From Phialophora verrucosa (Eukaryota > Ascomycota > Eurotiomycetes > Chaetothyriales > Herpotrichiellaceae): a stretch of DNA of 64,000 bases. The stretch is from contig MSED01000009.1 of the NCBI GenBank assembly GCA_002099365.1, positions 2,170,001-2,234,000 of the forward strand, written 5' to 3'. The translations under genes and the position numbers were made by a program. The notes beneath the pieces were generated by a model, which saw only the letters and a list, made by a program, of their open reading frames with translations, made no database searches and had not been told where the DNA came from. Position 1 is the first letter of the stretch. Every line of letters starts with the position of its first letter. This document shows positions 8,343-20,440 of the stretch, piece after piece.

Positions 8343-11300
8343 CTAGTCGCCGTCCAGGGCCATCTTCTTGATATCTTCCTCTACTGACAGCAAGCCCAGT
8401 GCCCAGTGCACTCGGGTGGAGCCCGATCGGTCAATGAGGCTGCGGTCATGATTGACGAATTCAGATTCGTGTTGGTCAACAGCGGCAGCTGAATACTGGC
8501 CGCTCTGAGGCGACGAGTTGTCTGATCGCGTTGAGATGCCACTCACACGGGCGTCCCTGTTCCGAACATCTCGCCTTCGTGTGTAAGGGGGACCCCTTCC
8601 AGCTTGCGCCATGCGTTCCCAGGCCGTCTCACACGCCGCGGCGATGGCGCCTGACGTCCGCCACCCGCATCTGCGTTCGACGTCTCTGAGTTTGCTGATT
8701 GTCCACCCTCGCTGTGCGGCGTCCGTGTACTGAATCCCTGCAAAGAGTAGGAAGAAAGTGCTCTCCATCAATGCACCTGCGAAACTGGGGTCAAGAGCAC
8801 CAGTCTGGCCGTATTGCTGTGTTGCATAGAGACCAGCGCATATCTTGCCCACCATCTGCGCGTAGTCTCGAGTGAGGTGTGCCGTTACGCCCGCCGCGAC
8901 CATTGCAGCTGGTGGCATCTCAGGGTGTAACCGCCGCAGGGAGATACGCGCCATATAATAGCACGCCCACACGCATGCAATTGCCGCACTCCTGTACAGC
9001 AGAGCTGGACCAAAAGGAGACGAGATGGGATTTCCGGTGTCGTTCAACGCCTCGAAATCAGGTCCTAGTGATTGTGCGAAGAGATCAAAGGCTCTGGTGA
9101 TCGCATCGTATTCAGCCATAGCGCTTGCGGTATCATCCTCAAGATTCGTTGTCGGACTGTATTCTTTGTGCTCGCGCAAGACGGCAAACGCGGGATCCTT
9201 AATGCTTGCGTCCATCGATTGAAAGGCGGAATCCAACTGCGGAGGCTCCGCCGCTGGTGGTATCATTCCCAGCATGGGGGGACCGGCACCTTGCTTCGGT
9301 CCTGGCACCATCCCGCGTGGCGCGCCTGGTCTACTTTGCCTGGTTCTGCCCTCATTCGCACTCGGAGGAGGTGGTCTCGACCCATCCTGAGATCCTGCTG
9401 ATGTGGCGGATCCGGGAGACGGCTCAGAGGATCCCGGGCTCGCATTCGTGCCTGAAGGCATGGGTGGCCCCTGCGGCCCAAAAAGCCATGGTGGGGGTCT
9501 CCATTGCCCTCCTTGAGCAGCTACCGCTTTCTGCTTCCGCCTACGATCTTTGCCTCCAAAATCACACAGACGTGCCATGACAAGCAACAGATGATCGAAT
9601 GTGGCATATGGGGCATCGGCGCGTCCAAATTGACCCCTGGGTGGACAATATATCCAATTTTCGAGAGGCATTAGCGGCGGATCACCAGAGACCATACTCT
9701 GGAAGATGTCTTGCTTGCAGTACCACCACCTCAGACTCATCTTCGTCTTCAGTTCTTCCACATCTTTCTCACTGAGGGTTGATGAAGTCGCACGTAAGCT
9801 GAAGTTCGGTTGATATTGATGGTCATAGTCCACGCGAACGCCGATCAGCCGAGAAATAAGTGTTTGGTCGACCTCCCAATCAGCATCGTCGAGGAGGGCA
9901 AGGGGAATCCCTGCAACGCGAGCATAATTCTCCTCCGTCAAGGCAAATTGAGCCGTCCACTGGTTAAGCCTCGCCTTTGCACCGTTGCGCATCCGTCTCG
10001 CTGTACGAGTCAAGCCAGCATAGTCATGCTCCAGGACCAACCTGGCAGCGCCTGATAAGTGAAGATTCCAGCGCGAGTGGTCACCGGCCACGACTTCGTA
10101 ATATGCAAGAAGCATAACCGTAGCAAGTGTCCCAATTTCGTGGCGCCGTTGCGGAAGTCCCAAAAGCCTCCCAACCCGGCGGACGGCATAGGTAAAGTGT
10201 TTGATCGCAGGATTTTCAGTCGTATTGTTCAACTTTGCTAGATGCAACGCCCCGAGAGCCAGCATCGCGTGTGCTAGTGCTGCATGTCCCAGTGCTAGAG
10301 CGGGGATAGTGAAATTCCAGATTGTCCTGGCTGGTGCAGCGATCGGACTGAAATGATGTCTCTCAAACATTGACATGGTGTTGCTGGTTATTTCGACAAA
10401 ATGGCAGAAGATTTGCTCGTTTCTCTCGTCTCGAAGCGGCGATTTGGTTATTGGTAGCCCATATGTTGCGACCGCCTTATACTCCGTTCGGCGTGGGATA
10501 TACAGTTTTGCAGCTTGGAAATCAGGTTGACCCGATCGGCCAAGTATATCCGTGAGATTATTTGCAGCATCCTGATAAGACAGATCCTCGTCTTCCATAT
10601 CCACGTCGAATGGATCGTCAGGATCCTCAAACTCTTCGTCAGGATGAGAGAATCCGGTAGCAGCTACCGTGGCGAGGCCAGAGGCCATGACAGGAGCATA
10701 ACTCGGGTGATTCAGGCCACCATGTGCACCATATTGTCCGCCCGCACGTTCTATGAAGAGCTTAGCACACATAGGTACCAATCAATGCCATAGGACTTGG
10801 CCACATACCCTCTACAAGACTAGGTGGCATGCCGTTTGGATGTGACACCGAAACCGATCTTTGCTGATACTGTTCGATATTCGGGTGCTCTATTGGATAG
10901 AAGTGGTTGCTGGAAGAAAACGCCGACATTGGTATCTGCGTTGTGGCTGAACTCGGGTATGCAGCAGGGTACGTGGGCTGAGCTGCCACTTGCAGATCAT
11001 AAGGAAGGAGAGTTTGAGGGTGCTCAGCCATGCTGCCCGACATATTGAAACTCGGTGCATATTGCCCCAATGGGTTGAAGGCTTCCAAACCGGGCTGGCC
11101 CAGGAGTGGCTGATGGCCATGCCATCCCTGGTTGCCGTCGGCTTGCGCTCTACCCGTAGGGTGAGGGATATTTGGCGGTAGGTGAGGCATAGCATGATAA
11201 CTGGCACTGAATGGCGATTGATGGTAAGTCGGGGGACCGTCAGCCTGGGGGAAGGCATTGTGCGACCCCGAGTATGGTTGCTCCGGCTGCCAGCGTAAAT

Positions 11301-11834
11301 TCATCGTAGGCGTTCCATCATGTTCCTGGAGGGAGGATTGATCGCCACTCATAGAACCTTTACGTGCTTTGTTGTAAACAAGCGGTTGGACATAGCCGGC
11401 ACAGTCGCGCTTCGACTTGACACAGTTCTTGCAAACCTAATCGAGGTCAGAACAGATGCAGAGTGAGCCCGTGAAAGTATGTCGGTTGGTGCTTACTGGC
11501 TTTTCCTCTCCGCACTTAATCCTGCTCGAGCTTGTTAGACCAACGTGACAATCGCGCAAAACCGACGATAGCCCTGTCGGGCTTCGACGGATTTCGAACC
11601 CAGTGAGGACTTACCGTCGCTTGCGGCAGGCTTGAGGCAGAAATATCAGTATATCATACAAGTGTGCTGGGAACAACGACATGCAGACTTACTCAAACAG
11701 CCAGTCTTGGTGCGCCTCTTCGCGGCTTGTTTGCGTGTGGCGTCGGGTGCCGCCGCCGGTGCAGACTCATCTTCTGACTTGATGCTCGGGTCTTTGGCAT
11801 CGACAGATTCCTCTTCCTCTCGTTTCGGCGACAT
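8343..11834 (-). CDS. Zn(II)2Cys6 transcription factor with fungal-specific regulatory domain
   Basis: A five-exon model of 1072 aa: 11693-11834, 11615-11630, 11497-11521, 10809-11436, 8343-10750. Introns are 62, 93, 60 and 58 nt, and the frame closes throughout. The spliced N-terminus gives a basic lead-in (KRRTKTG) and a complete binuclear cluster, C-X2-C-X6-C-X6-C-X2-C-X6-C, followed by GYVQPLVYNKARKG. The cluster is spread over four exons, two of only 16 and 25 nt. A Pro/Gln/Ser/His-rich linker follows, then from about residue 330 a helical region (HFVEITSNTMSMFERHHFSP and onwards) typical of the fungal-specific Fungal_trans_2 (DUF3468) domain. A Pro/Gly/Ser-rich insert interrupts it in the middle. 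Expected to be a nuclear DNA-binding regulator; targets unknown. It is divergent from RRP8, from which it is now separated by the retrotransposon. Confidence 0.9.
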
Positions 11835-13138
11835 TGGGCCCGAGTTTGCTGAAGTTCGGGCACGGTTGTCGATTTCTCAAATGATGCGAACGAGCTGGAG
11901 GTTGCAAGTCCGAAACCGGTCCTGAACGGCTTGATAAGAGAATATGGGCTGGGACCAGATTTGCTAAAACACTTGTTTAGTCTGGAAGATCCCGAGGGAC
12001 AGGATAGGAACTGTGGGGAAGTCTTCCTGGCCGAAGGTATTGGCGTCTGCGCTAATTCTGGACGTCGGCATTACGTTCCACATCCACTGCTACAGCAGGT
12101 GATTTCTGGTCGAGAGCGAAAGGCGCTCGGCGCCGCTGATATCGCAGTCGGACGTGGTAGAGGATATGAATAACAAGCGTGGTGGACCCGGAAAATTTTG
12201 TCCCAGGACTTAGAGTTCTGCCGACGTTGATGTGGACGGTTGCTGGACTGCCAGGAACTCAGAGTCTCGGTATCACCCTTTTTGCAGCCGCACCTGCAGA
12301 GCGACGGCCAGGTCTCGAATGATTGGTCGGTTCGTTATTGAAGACAGAAGACCCTCAAGGCTGGTACCACGGACACCGGGGAACCGCACCCCTGTAGGCC
12401 GCAGCAAACGTTGAGCGGTACTGATTTTAGTGACAGCAAAGGCTCCTGTAACGGCAGACCTGAGTACGTCGCAGGAGGGGGATGCTAGTGAATGGTTACG
12501 GAAGAAATGCAGGGGTATAGTCAAAAGCAAATCCAAGCGCATCCACCTGTCCGAGATGCCCGAAAGAAACAACAAAATCAAGAGTGGCCTGTAAGGCTGA
12601 GTTCGTGTCAAGGTGAAGCTTCGCGGGATGGCCTCAGCAGATTCGCCTTCGCAGTCTATTCCGTAGCAGGACAATGTGGAGATGGTTTGGAGCATGAGAA
12701 TATTGCTGGGTCGACATGGGTGTAACTTGGCTTGTTTCCCAATCTGGGGTGCGCTTTCTTGGACCAAACTCGAGCTAATAATTTCGGGGACAAGGGAAAT
12801 GACTGGTCATTGGCGAGACTGGCCCCCGAAGGTGGCACTCTGGCGGGTTCGATGGTCTCGGCTTATTCTGCCATTCCATCACTCCGCTCAAGAATGCCTT
12901 CAGCTTGGTCGATACCTCAGGAGTACCGTACTCCATCCTGTGTCAAGTGCATCTTGCATCATCTTGTGGTGGGGGGATCGATCGGCTGGCTGGAGATTGC
13001 CGTCTTGGTATGGCTCAACATCAGGATTGGCGTCCAATGTTACAACGCGCCAGGGCAGGTCACATTGATAGACATCCGCAGAACGAAGGTTGATGGCCAT
13101 TGTCACCCAGCTATGGCCGATGCACACCTGTCCGTTAG
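11835..13138. other. Upstream region of the Zn2Cys6 gene, no gene seen
   Basis: 1.3 kb of normal-composition DNA between the start of the Zn2Cys6 regulator and the retrotransposon. Several 60-145-codon ORFs occur on both strands, overlapping and without recognisable motifs, so they are treated as chance. Together with 24759-26134 it formed the original divergent promoter region before the element inserted. Confidence 0.5.
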
Positions 13139-13142
13139 CCGT
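13139..13142. repeat. Target-site duplication, left copy
   Basis: CCGT directly before the 5' LTR matches CCGT directly after the 3' LTR at 24755-24758. Removing the element and one copy gives an empty site reading ccgttagccgttagcactg, a natural tandem of ccgttag. Confidence 0.8.
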
Positions 13143-13264
13143 TGTGACGCCATGACTTTGAGCACGTGATGCTGTGCATATCTTACTGCAGGCAGCTCTC
13201 TCTTCCTTACATAGTACAATACCATACTTGCCCCCACCATCGCTTCATACCGTACGTGACAACA
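13143..13264 (+). repeat. 5' LTR
   Basis: 122 bp, TGTGACGCC...GACAACA. It differs from the 3' LTR at three positions only (copy positions 9, 12 and 26). In each the 5' copy has the unmutated CA or TG and the 3' copy has TA. Unlike the interior, the LTR keeps many CA and TG dinucleotides. Confidence 0.95.
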
Positions 13265-13266
13265 TT

Positions 13267-13283
13267 TGGCGCCCCGGGAGAGG
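13267..13283 (+). other. Probable tRNA primer-binding site
   Basis: TGGCGCCCCGGGAG begins two bases inside the 5' LTR. The leading TGG would pair with a tRNA 3' CCA end. I cannot name the tRNA without comparing it with the genome's tRNA set. Confidence 0.55.
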
Positions 13284-14279
13284 CCTCAGGCCAGAAGAGA
13301 ACTCCTCTATTTTTGTTTGATTATTGAAGAGAGAGAAGACGACGAAGACGTCGACAGCCGCTAGTTTCCTATGTAGAGGCGAGGACCCGCGTTCCCTATT
13401 AAGTTTTATTAAATTCCCTATTTAAAGTTATTAAAATAATATCGGAGAAGATCTTAGAATATCTCGCTAAATATCTCGCTAGCCTTAAAAAGATAATTAA
13501 GTATTATTATTACCGCTGAACGCCTAAAATCGCTAGGTAGGTCACTTACTATTAAGTTAGCACTACTCGAATTAACCCCGCACCTACCTATAAATAGGTA
13601 AACCCTACCTACTAGACTAAATTAGTAGGATTCCTTAAATTACTAAATCCTTCTATAATCCCTATTATTATTACTAATTATTATATCTTATTATAGTTCG
13701 AGAAATAGAAGGACTATAAGAGACTAAATATTAAGTAGATTATCACTATATATATTAAATATCCTATATAACTATCTCGTTCTATATTTAGTTAAGCTAG
13801 ACTCGAATTAAAAGGACTATAAGAGGGCTTTAAGAATACTATAAAGCTTAAACACCTGTAGGAAAGATTAATTATTATTAAGTACTAGACTATTATCTAT
13901 CTACTCGAGGATAAGGTAATATAAAAGCTTTAAATAATTATTATTATTTAAAGAGTTATTAGAAGAACTATAAGGGAGTATAATAAACCTTAGTCTATAA
14001 TAACTTAATAACACTAAAGAGATATAATAAGAAGCTTATATAGAAGTCGAATATATAAAGGCTTTACTATTATCTATAAAGATTCTACGAAAGAAATCTA
14101 TAAGCCTAGTAAAAGATAGGAAATATACGTCGACAACTATACTAGAAAAGTTAAAACCTATTAAACATTAGCTATAACTAAAATATACACTTTTAGTAGA
14201 ATAAGATTAACTATCCTAGACTAAATTAATAGAATTAGATATAGGTGTAGATACACTATTCCTAACCTTATTAGATAGT

Positions 14280-15000
14280 AGAAGACTATCTTATACAGCA
14301 CTAACTATAGTAATAGACTTTAAAATCCCTATCTTTACTAGAGAAGAAGGATCTGTAGACTTTATTATCTTTATAAGATAAATTAAGAATAAATAGATAG
14401 GAAGAGATAAACTATATATAGGATAGAACACAGCTAAAGAATTATCTAAAGCTAAAGCTATAGACCTAGTAGTTCGTCTTTAAGGACTAGCTCTTAACTA
14501 GTATAATAGTATCGACGATAATAATATCTTTAACGATTTTAATAGATTAAGTATAGCCCTTATTATATAATTCTCGAGATATAAGCGAATTCCCGACGAC
14601 AGGATAGTATATTAAGATATAGTAGATCTTAAGTAAGGTAACCTTACTATCCACGAGTATATTAAAGTTATAAGAAGTATATATAGAAGATTACTAGTAG
14701 GAGTAAAGTAGCTTAACTATATACTAATTAAGTATATAGTTAAAGGATTAAGAGAGAAGTATATTAAATAAATAGTAAGTAGGCTCTTAGCTATAAAGCG
14801 GGAAGTAGACCTTAAGGAAGCTATCGCTATCCTATATAGATATACTTATAATTAAGAACCGGCAAGACTATTAATATATAGCACGAGTTATTATATAGGA
14901 CGAGATAATACTATAATAACAGGCTAAGACTTCTTAATAAGGCTATATTTAGCTATATCGACGTACCCTATATAGTCTCGGGTTATAACTTAATAAGGCT
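14280..15000 (+). pseudogene. Gag remnant
   Basis: In the frame through 14433, reading decayed stops as Gln or Trp, a retrotransposon-Gag core appears: an ALNWYNS-like segment, DLKQGNLTIHEYIK at about 14625-14665, and a KGLREKYI-type helix followed by a long helical tail. Stops fall where RIP would turn CAA, CAG or TGG into TAA or TAG. The limits given cover only the recognisable core. Confidence 0.7.
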
Positions 15001-16199
15001 AAGCCGCCCTAAATAACTATAGTATCTTAGCATTTAGAAATAATATAGGAAATATAAACCTCTCCGATAATTAGAATTTTAATTAAGCCTTAATAAATAA
15101 TACTTACTAGATATAGCTAATAATATAAAATAACTCTTAAGTCTCTATATAAGGAAGGAATAGAGGTTATATAGAGGGTTAAGTAGAAATAAAGTAAAAC
15201 TATAATCCGGTATAGAATAGTAAACAGTAAGGTAACCTATATACCCGCCTTATATATTACCGGTATAGAATAATAGGTTATATTACTATAAACTATAATA
15301 GTTCTAATAAACTACTATTAGCGGAATAGAACCGGTTAAGATAAGAGGGTGAATAACGTATAGCGGAAAGAAGATAAAATAGGAACGGAGGAAATATAGG
15401 TTAAGTAGGGTATTAAGGTTAATAGATTAACTATACTAATTACGGAGTACTAAGAGATAATAACTATTAAGCTGTAAACTTCTTATAAGTAAATAACTCT
15501 ATAAACGCTAATAGACCGCCGCTAATTAGTACTTCTTTAGCTAAGGTCACTAGCGGTTATAACGATATATCGCTTAGTATAATATAAGTAAATTAAGACG
15601 ACCTTATATAACCTATATATATTAAGAATAATATAGTAGAGGTAATTAAGTATAAAGCTAACTTCTCTAAATTAGTCTTAGCTACTATAGAGCGTCCGAG
15701 TATAGCTAATATTAATATAATTAAAGAGAAGCGATAAGCTAAAGAGGCCGACTTAAGAGATAAATATCTAGAGTCTAGAGTATTTAAGGTAAATAATAAA
15801 GAGAAGTCTTATACTAAAGAAGTAATATCGGTAAAAGGTAAGAAGAAAGTAAAGATACTAAGACTTAAGCGCCGCCTTATTAAACTAGAAGATAATTAGC
15901 TACCTAATATTAAGAAGATCTTAAATAAACTTATTATTATACTCTTAGTGTTATAATATATAAGCTTAATAAGCGAAACTCGAGGTAGTACTCTTAATAA
16001 CTTTAAACTTAAATTAACTAGTAAGAAGAGAGTAATAAAGAAGACGACTATTACTATAAAAGAGTTTAGAGGAGAAGGTTAAGCGGTTATAGCTAGCGGA
16101 AGTAAATAAGTAAAAGTCGCTATAGCGGAAGTATAAGTAGTTACTATAGCGGAGATTAAGTTAATAATAAAGGAAGTTTAATAACTACTATTCTATATT

Positions 16200-16560
16200 T
16201 AGCCGACTTTCTATATATATATTATAGTAGACTCGATATAAGGAGGTTAACAATCGATATTAAAGAAAGTCCTCTTAGATAGAGAAGCTATAATAAATAT
16301 TATACTAGAATAAGTAGCTCTAAAAATTAAGATAAAGATTATCCCGAATAGATCCTTTATAGTTAAGAGATTTAATAGTAATATTACTACTATATTAAGC
16401 CGGGTATAAATACTAGTTACTATTATAAGAATTACTACGGCTATATTAGTATAGGTCTACCTAGGGATAAAGACTAGCTATACCCTCTTACTGTCCCGGA
16501 ACTAGATATATATCGCTAAAGTCGTCAGGATCTATAAAAATAATAAGTACTATATTACTA
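16200..16560 (+). pseudogene. Retropepsin-like protease remnant
   Basis: The same frame as Gag (codon phase through 16263) gives KKVLLDREAIINIIL, matching the strand-Asp-x-Gly-Ala-x-x-Asn pattern of retropepsins with the Gly position altered, then a beta-rich stretch ending LGIKTSYTLLLS. This suggests a Gag-protease frame. The active-site triplet is damaged. Confidence 0.55.
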
Positions 16561-17779
16561 ATTTATAAACCCAGAAGCTTATCTAAATTAATTATATAAA
16601 TATCGATATATTAGAGATAGTAGTATAGAAAGAACTTCTAGAGGTAATACTAAACTCTTATATTAGTATAAGTAAAGCGGTATAAGATAGCCTTAAGACA
16701 GTAGTAAAAGTAGTAAGGTTTATAGAAGATTTTAAGGAAGATAAAGAAGAACTATTAAAGAATAAAGAAATTAATTAAATAATTAAGAAAGATTATAAAG
16801 AAGATAATAAAGGGTGATCGAGTAAAGAAGAAGAGATAGAAGTAATAGCTATAGAAATAGTAAAATTAATTAATATACTTAAGCTCCTTTAAATTATATT
16901 AAACTAAAACCGCGTTAAAATATAAGATATAAAAGAATAGAGAGAGTATATTATAGAGCGAGATAGTTCTATACTTTTTAGGCGATAGAATATATTAGAG
17001 GCGGGAAACTACTATTACTATTAAGACGCCTAAATATTAATAATAAAACTTATTAAGTTTTAGAGTAAGACGCGATAATAAAGAAATATCTTATTAAAAA
17101 GACGACTTTAGATACTATATAGCTCTTAGATAGAGTATCTCGGAAATATATTCGACGGTAGCTAAAAGTTAATATCTTCTCGAATAATTACTATAAAGTA
17201 ATCCCGATAAGTTTTCTATATATAACCTCACGACCGAAAGCGTAGGAAAGTAAAGGTAAGTAGAAGATAAGAGAAGAGGTAAAGAAGGATATAGAAGATA
17301 AGGAAGATAAGTCTCGTATAGTAAAGGGTTCTATAAAAGGGTAATAAATAGTAAAAGAGGCCCTTTAATCCTTAATAAGAGGAGAAATATTAGCTTAGGC
17401 GGCTAAATTAAGAACCGACTTAATAATAAAGGGAGCGATAGGAGTAATAATATATAGCGCTTAAGTCTAAGAATATTAGACTCTATTTAAAAGAATATTC
17501 TTACTATAAATAGCTTACCTTCGAGAAATATTAGATAAGGCTCGATAGAATCCGATTAATTAAGAATTTAGGAATTTAAAAGTAGAATTCTTTATAGAAA
17601 GAAGGCCTTATAATTATTAAAGAGAACTAGTCCTCGCTATAGTACGAGATAATATAGAGAAATAACTAAAGGAAATTAGTGTACTAGTAGACTTTATAGG
17701 CGATATAGTGAAGATAGAAGAGTAAAAAGCAGCGGCGATATAACTACTCTATACTTAGAAAGATCTATTTATTATAAAG

Positions 17780-18560
17780 GTAATAGATCTAGCTATAATA
17801 GACCTAGTTAAATATAGAATTCCGATATACGAAAGGATCCCGAAACCGATAACGCTTCCTCTATATATAAAGGAAGAAGTAGACTAGTAGAAGAGATATC
17901 TTCTATTAATAGTTAAGTAAGGAATTATTAAAAGGGGTAACTTACTATTTATAATAAGGACTAAATTTCCTAAGAAAGTAGTAAGTACTCTATATATAGT
18001 ATATAATTATATCTCACTTAACGAAGTTATAATTAAATTATATTACTTACTACCGAGAATTAAGCTAATTCTAAATAACTTTAGGAAACCCGCGGCTAAG
18101 TATAAGTTCTAAGCTAATAAGATAAACGGATATTAGATAATTAGGACTTATAAACTACACTAGTATAAAATAGGTTTCCTAACGGCTCTAGATTAGTTCT
18201 AATATACTAGGATAGGGTAAGGCCTAACTAAAGCTGCGGGAATATACATAAGATATAAAGATATTATAGTAGGATATATTCCCGAACCGAATAAAGAGCC
18301 TATACTAGTATTTACTATAGGAGGAGTAGTCTTTTATTACTTTTAGGATAACGACTTTAGAGGAGCTAAGGACTTTAAGACTATATTTAAGTTCCTCTAT
18401 CGCTAGTATTTCCCTTAGATTTTATAGTTAAGGTTAAGCTTAAACCTAAAGAAATATTAGTTTTTTATTTCTAAGATTAGTATCTTAAGATATTATATAA
18501 GCTTATTAGGTATATAACTATTAATTAAATAGTAGGAAGCTTTCGTGAACTAATTAGTAC
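17780..18560 (+). pseudogene. Reverse transcriptase remnant
   Basis: In the frame through 17966, reading stops as Gln or Trp, the fungal Gypsy RT sequence follows: IPIYERIPKPITLPLY, FPKKVVSTLRIVHNYISLNE, the NGYWAI motif, KIGFLTALDQFQYTRIGQGL, then the catalytic box at 18341-18355. The box reads F-stop-D-N-D-F where the family has an Asp in place of Asn. GATGAC to GATAAC is a TpG-to-TpA change, so RIP removed a catalytic Asp. Confidence 0.88.
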
Positions 18561-18899
18561 TAAGGGAAGAGAAAGAACTATTAAGATTTTACTATATAAT
18601 AAAGTACTATATATACTTTATAGCGAGTAGAGCCGACCTAAAGAGAGTCCTAAAATTAGCCCTAATAATAGAGGTTTAGAAGGTAAAGAAGAATAGTAAA
18701 AAGCGTTAAGAGAAGAGGGTAGTCGATTTTATATAGAATAATAAGTATTAAAAGGCCTTTAATTTATATAAAGAGATAATATTATATACTATATCGGAAT
18801 CCGAGGATAACGATATCTAGTTTTATCTTATTACTAATATATCTTATATCGGGGCCGATAGTATTCTATTTTAATATCCGAAGTTATAACTTAAGGAAT

Positions 18900-19260
18900 T
18901 TATTACTAATAAAGATTAGGGATTAGTTAAAATTATTATATTTATATTATAAGTGTTCTTAGAAACAGAAATAAGATATAACGCTACAGAACGAGAAGCC
19001 TTAGTATTACTAAAGGTATTACTAGAAGTACAATAAATTATAAATAGTTCCCTATATCCGTTATAGATATATATAGATCACTAATCGCTAGTAAAAGTAA
19101 TAACTAGGGACGATACTTATAGAAGATTAGCTAGATAGTAGTAAAAGTTTATAGAGTACTAGCTAAATTTTAAATATATTTCGAGTAAAACTCTAGTAGT
19201 AGCTAATAGTTTATCTTATATTAAACTAGAAGACTAATATAGAACTCTATAAGAGTATAA
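18900..19260 (+). pseudogene. RNase H remnant
   Basis: Same frame as RT. It gives YNATEREALVLLK (the catalytic Glu segment), LQIYIDHQSLVKV, and RLARWQQKF...SKTLVVANSLSY, the classical end of the Ty3/Gypsy RNase H domain (A-D-x-LSR/SY). Stops again sit at Gln and Trp positions. Confidence 0.85.
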
Positions 19261-19679
19261 AGAAGAGTTTACGATACTAGATATAACTCCTAACTAGGAA
19301 AAGGATTTAAAGCGAGCTAGAAAAATTAAGTAATTATATATTAATAATAGTACTATAGGTTTATAAGGCTAGATATATATTACTAATTAAGTTAAAGATA
19401 CGGAACGAGACGAAAACTCGGATAAATAAAATAATAAGGAAGAGGAGATCCTTAATATTAAAGACGAGTAGGTATACTTTAAGAACGACGAATAATATAT
19501 ATTAATTATTAAATATAAGAAATTCGGCTAAGTATTAATAACGGGTACTTTAGATAAATTAGTCTTATAAGTTATTAAAAATACTATATCTAGGATTATA
19601 ATTATTAATAATAGCGATAATATACCTCTATAGCTAAATTAACTAGCCTATATCGAACAGAATAGGAAATAGTTAAAGT

Positions 19680-20440
19680 ATATTCCGAAGGGAGAAGTAT
19701 TAAATTAGTTATATAAGCTATATAATATATATAGATACTAGAGCGACCGAATTACTATATCTCGTGCGATAGGCGTTATCTAATAGCCGACGAGGTTAAA
19801 GGACGTTTTTAAATTCTACTAGTTATACCTATAATACTAATTCGTTAGTTTACTACACCCCTTAAAAGGACTGCTTCCTATACTTTTTATATAACCTATA
19901 GACTATAGAGGGATTAACTATATCGGACTATTTACGCTAATCTCGAGAGTAGGATTAAGATATATCCTAGTCTATACGGATTACTTTACTAAATATATAA
20001 TAGCGATTCCGGTAAAAGTCGCGGTTTCTATAAATAGTTAGTAGTTTCTATACTATTTTATTATTACGGTATTTAGTTATATAAGAATAATCTACTTAAA
20101 TAATAGTAAATACTTTACCGGGGGTATATTTCTAGAGATATTAAGATAATAAGGGATTCGATATATAATAGCTCCTATTATATATCTGTAAAGTATAGGG
20201 TTAGCTAAAAGTTTAGTCCGACTAATACTAAGTTAATTAAGGAAATAACTATAAAGTTCGCCGGAGTAGATATTCGATTAGGATCTTATACTGCCGATTA
20301 TAATATAGTAACTTAATATAAGAACACCTTAAATCCTAAGCTTTATACTTACTTAGCTATTATTTAGGTAAAGTCCGAAATTTAGTTCGGCTCTAGAAAC
20401 CTTTAAAGATAAGTTAAGGTCTTAATAACTATATTACTAA
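19680..20440 (+). pseudogene. Integrase remnant
   Basis: Same frame as RT and RNase H. It begins with the linker region before the core (YRHWSDRIT), then GINYIGLFT, ILVYTDYFTKYIMAIPV, an SKYFTGG segment, a PxxYPQSIGLAKSLV motif at about 20180-20220, and the helical C-terminus. In the last motif the catalytic Glu of the DDE triad reads Lys (AAA at 20207). GCT-GAA to GCT-AAA is again TpG-to-TpA. The chromodomain question is open; I see none clearly. Confidence 0.82.

Noticed and set aside
11570..11614. GGGTTCGAAATCC on the minus strand looks like a tRNA T-loop
   Set aside because: It lies inside intron 2 of the Zn2Cys6 gene, and no acceptor, D or anticodon stem can be formed around it.
12273..13169. 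ORFs of 130-164 codons upstream of the retrotransposon
   Set aside because: They overlap each other on both strands, lack splice-linked continuation and have no recognisable protein features.
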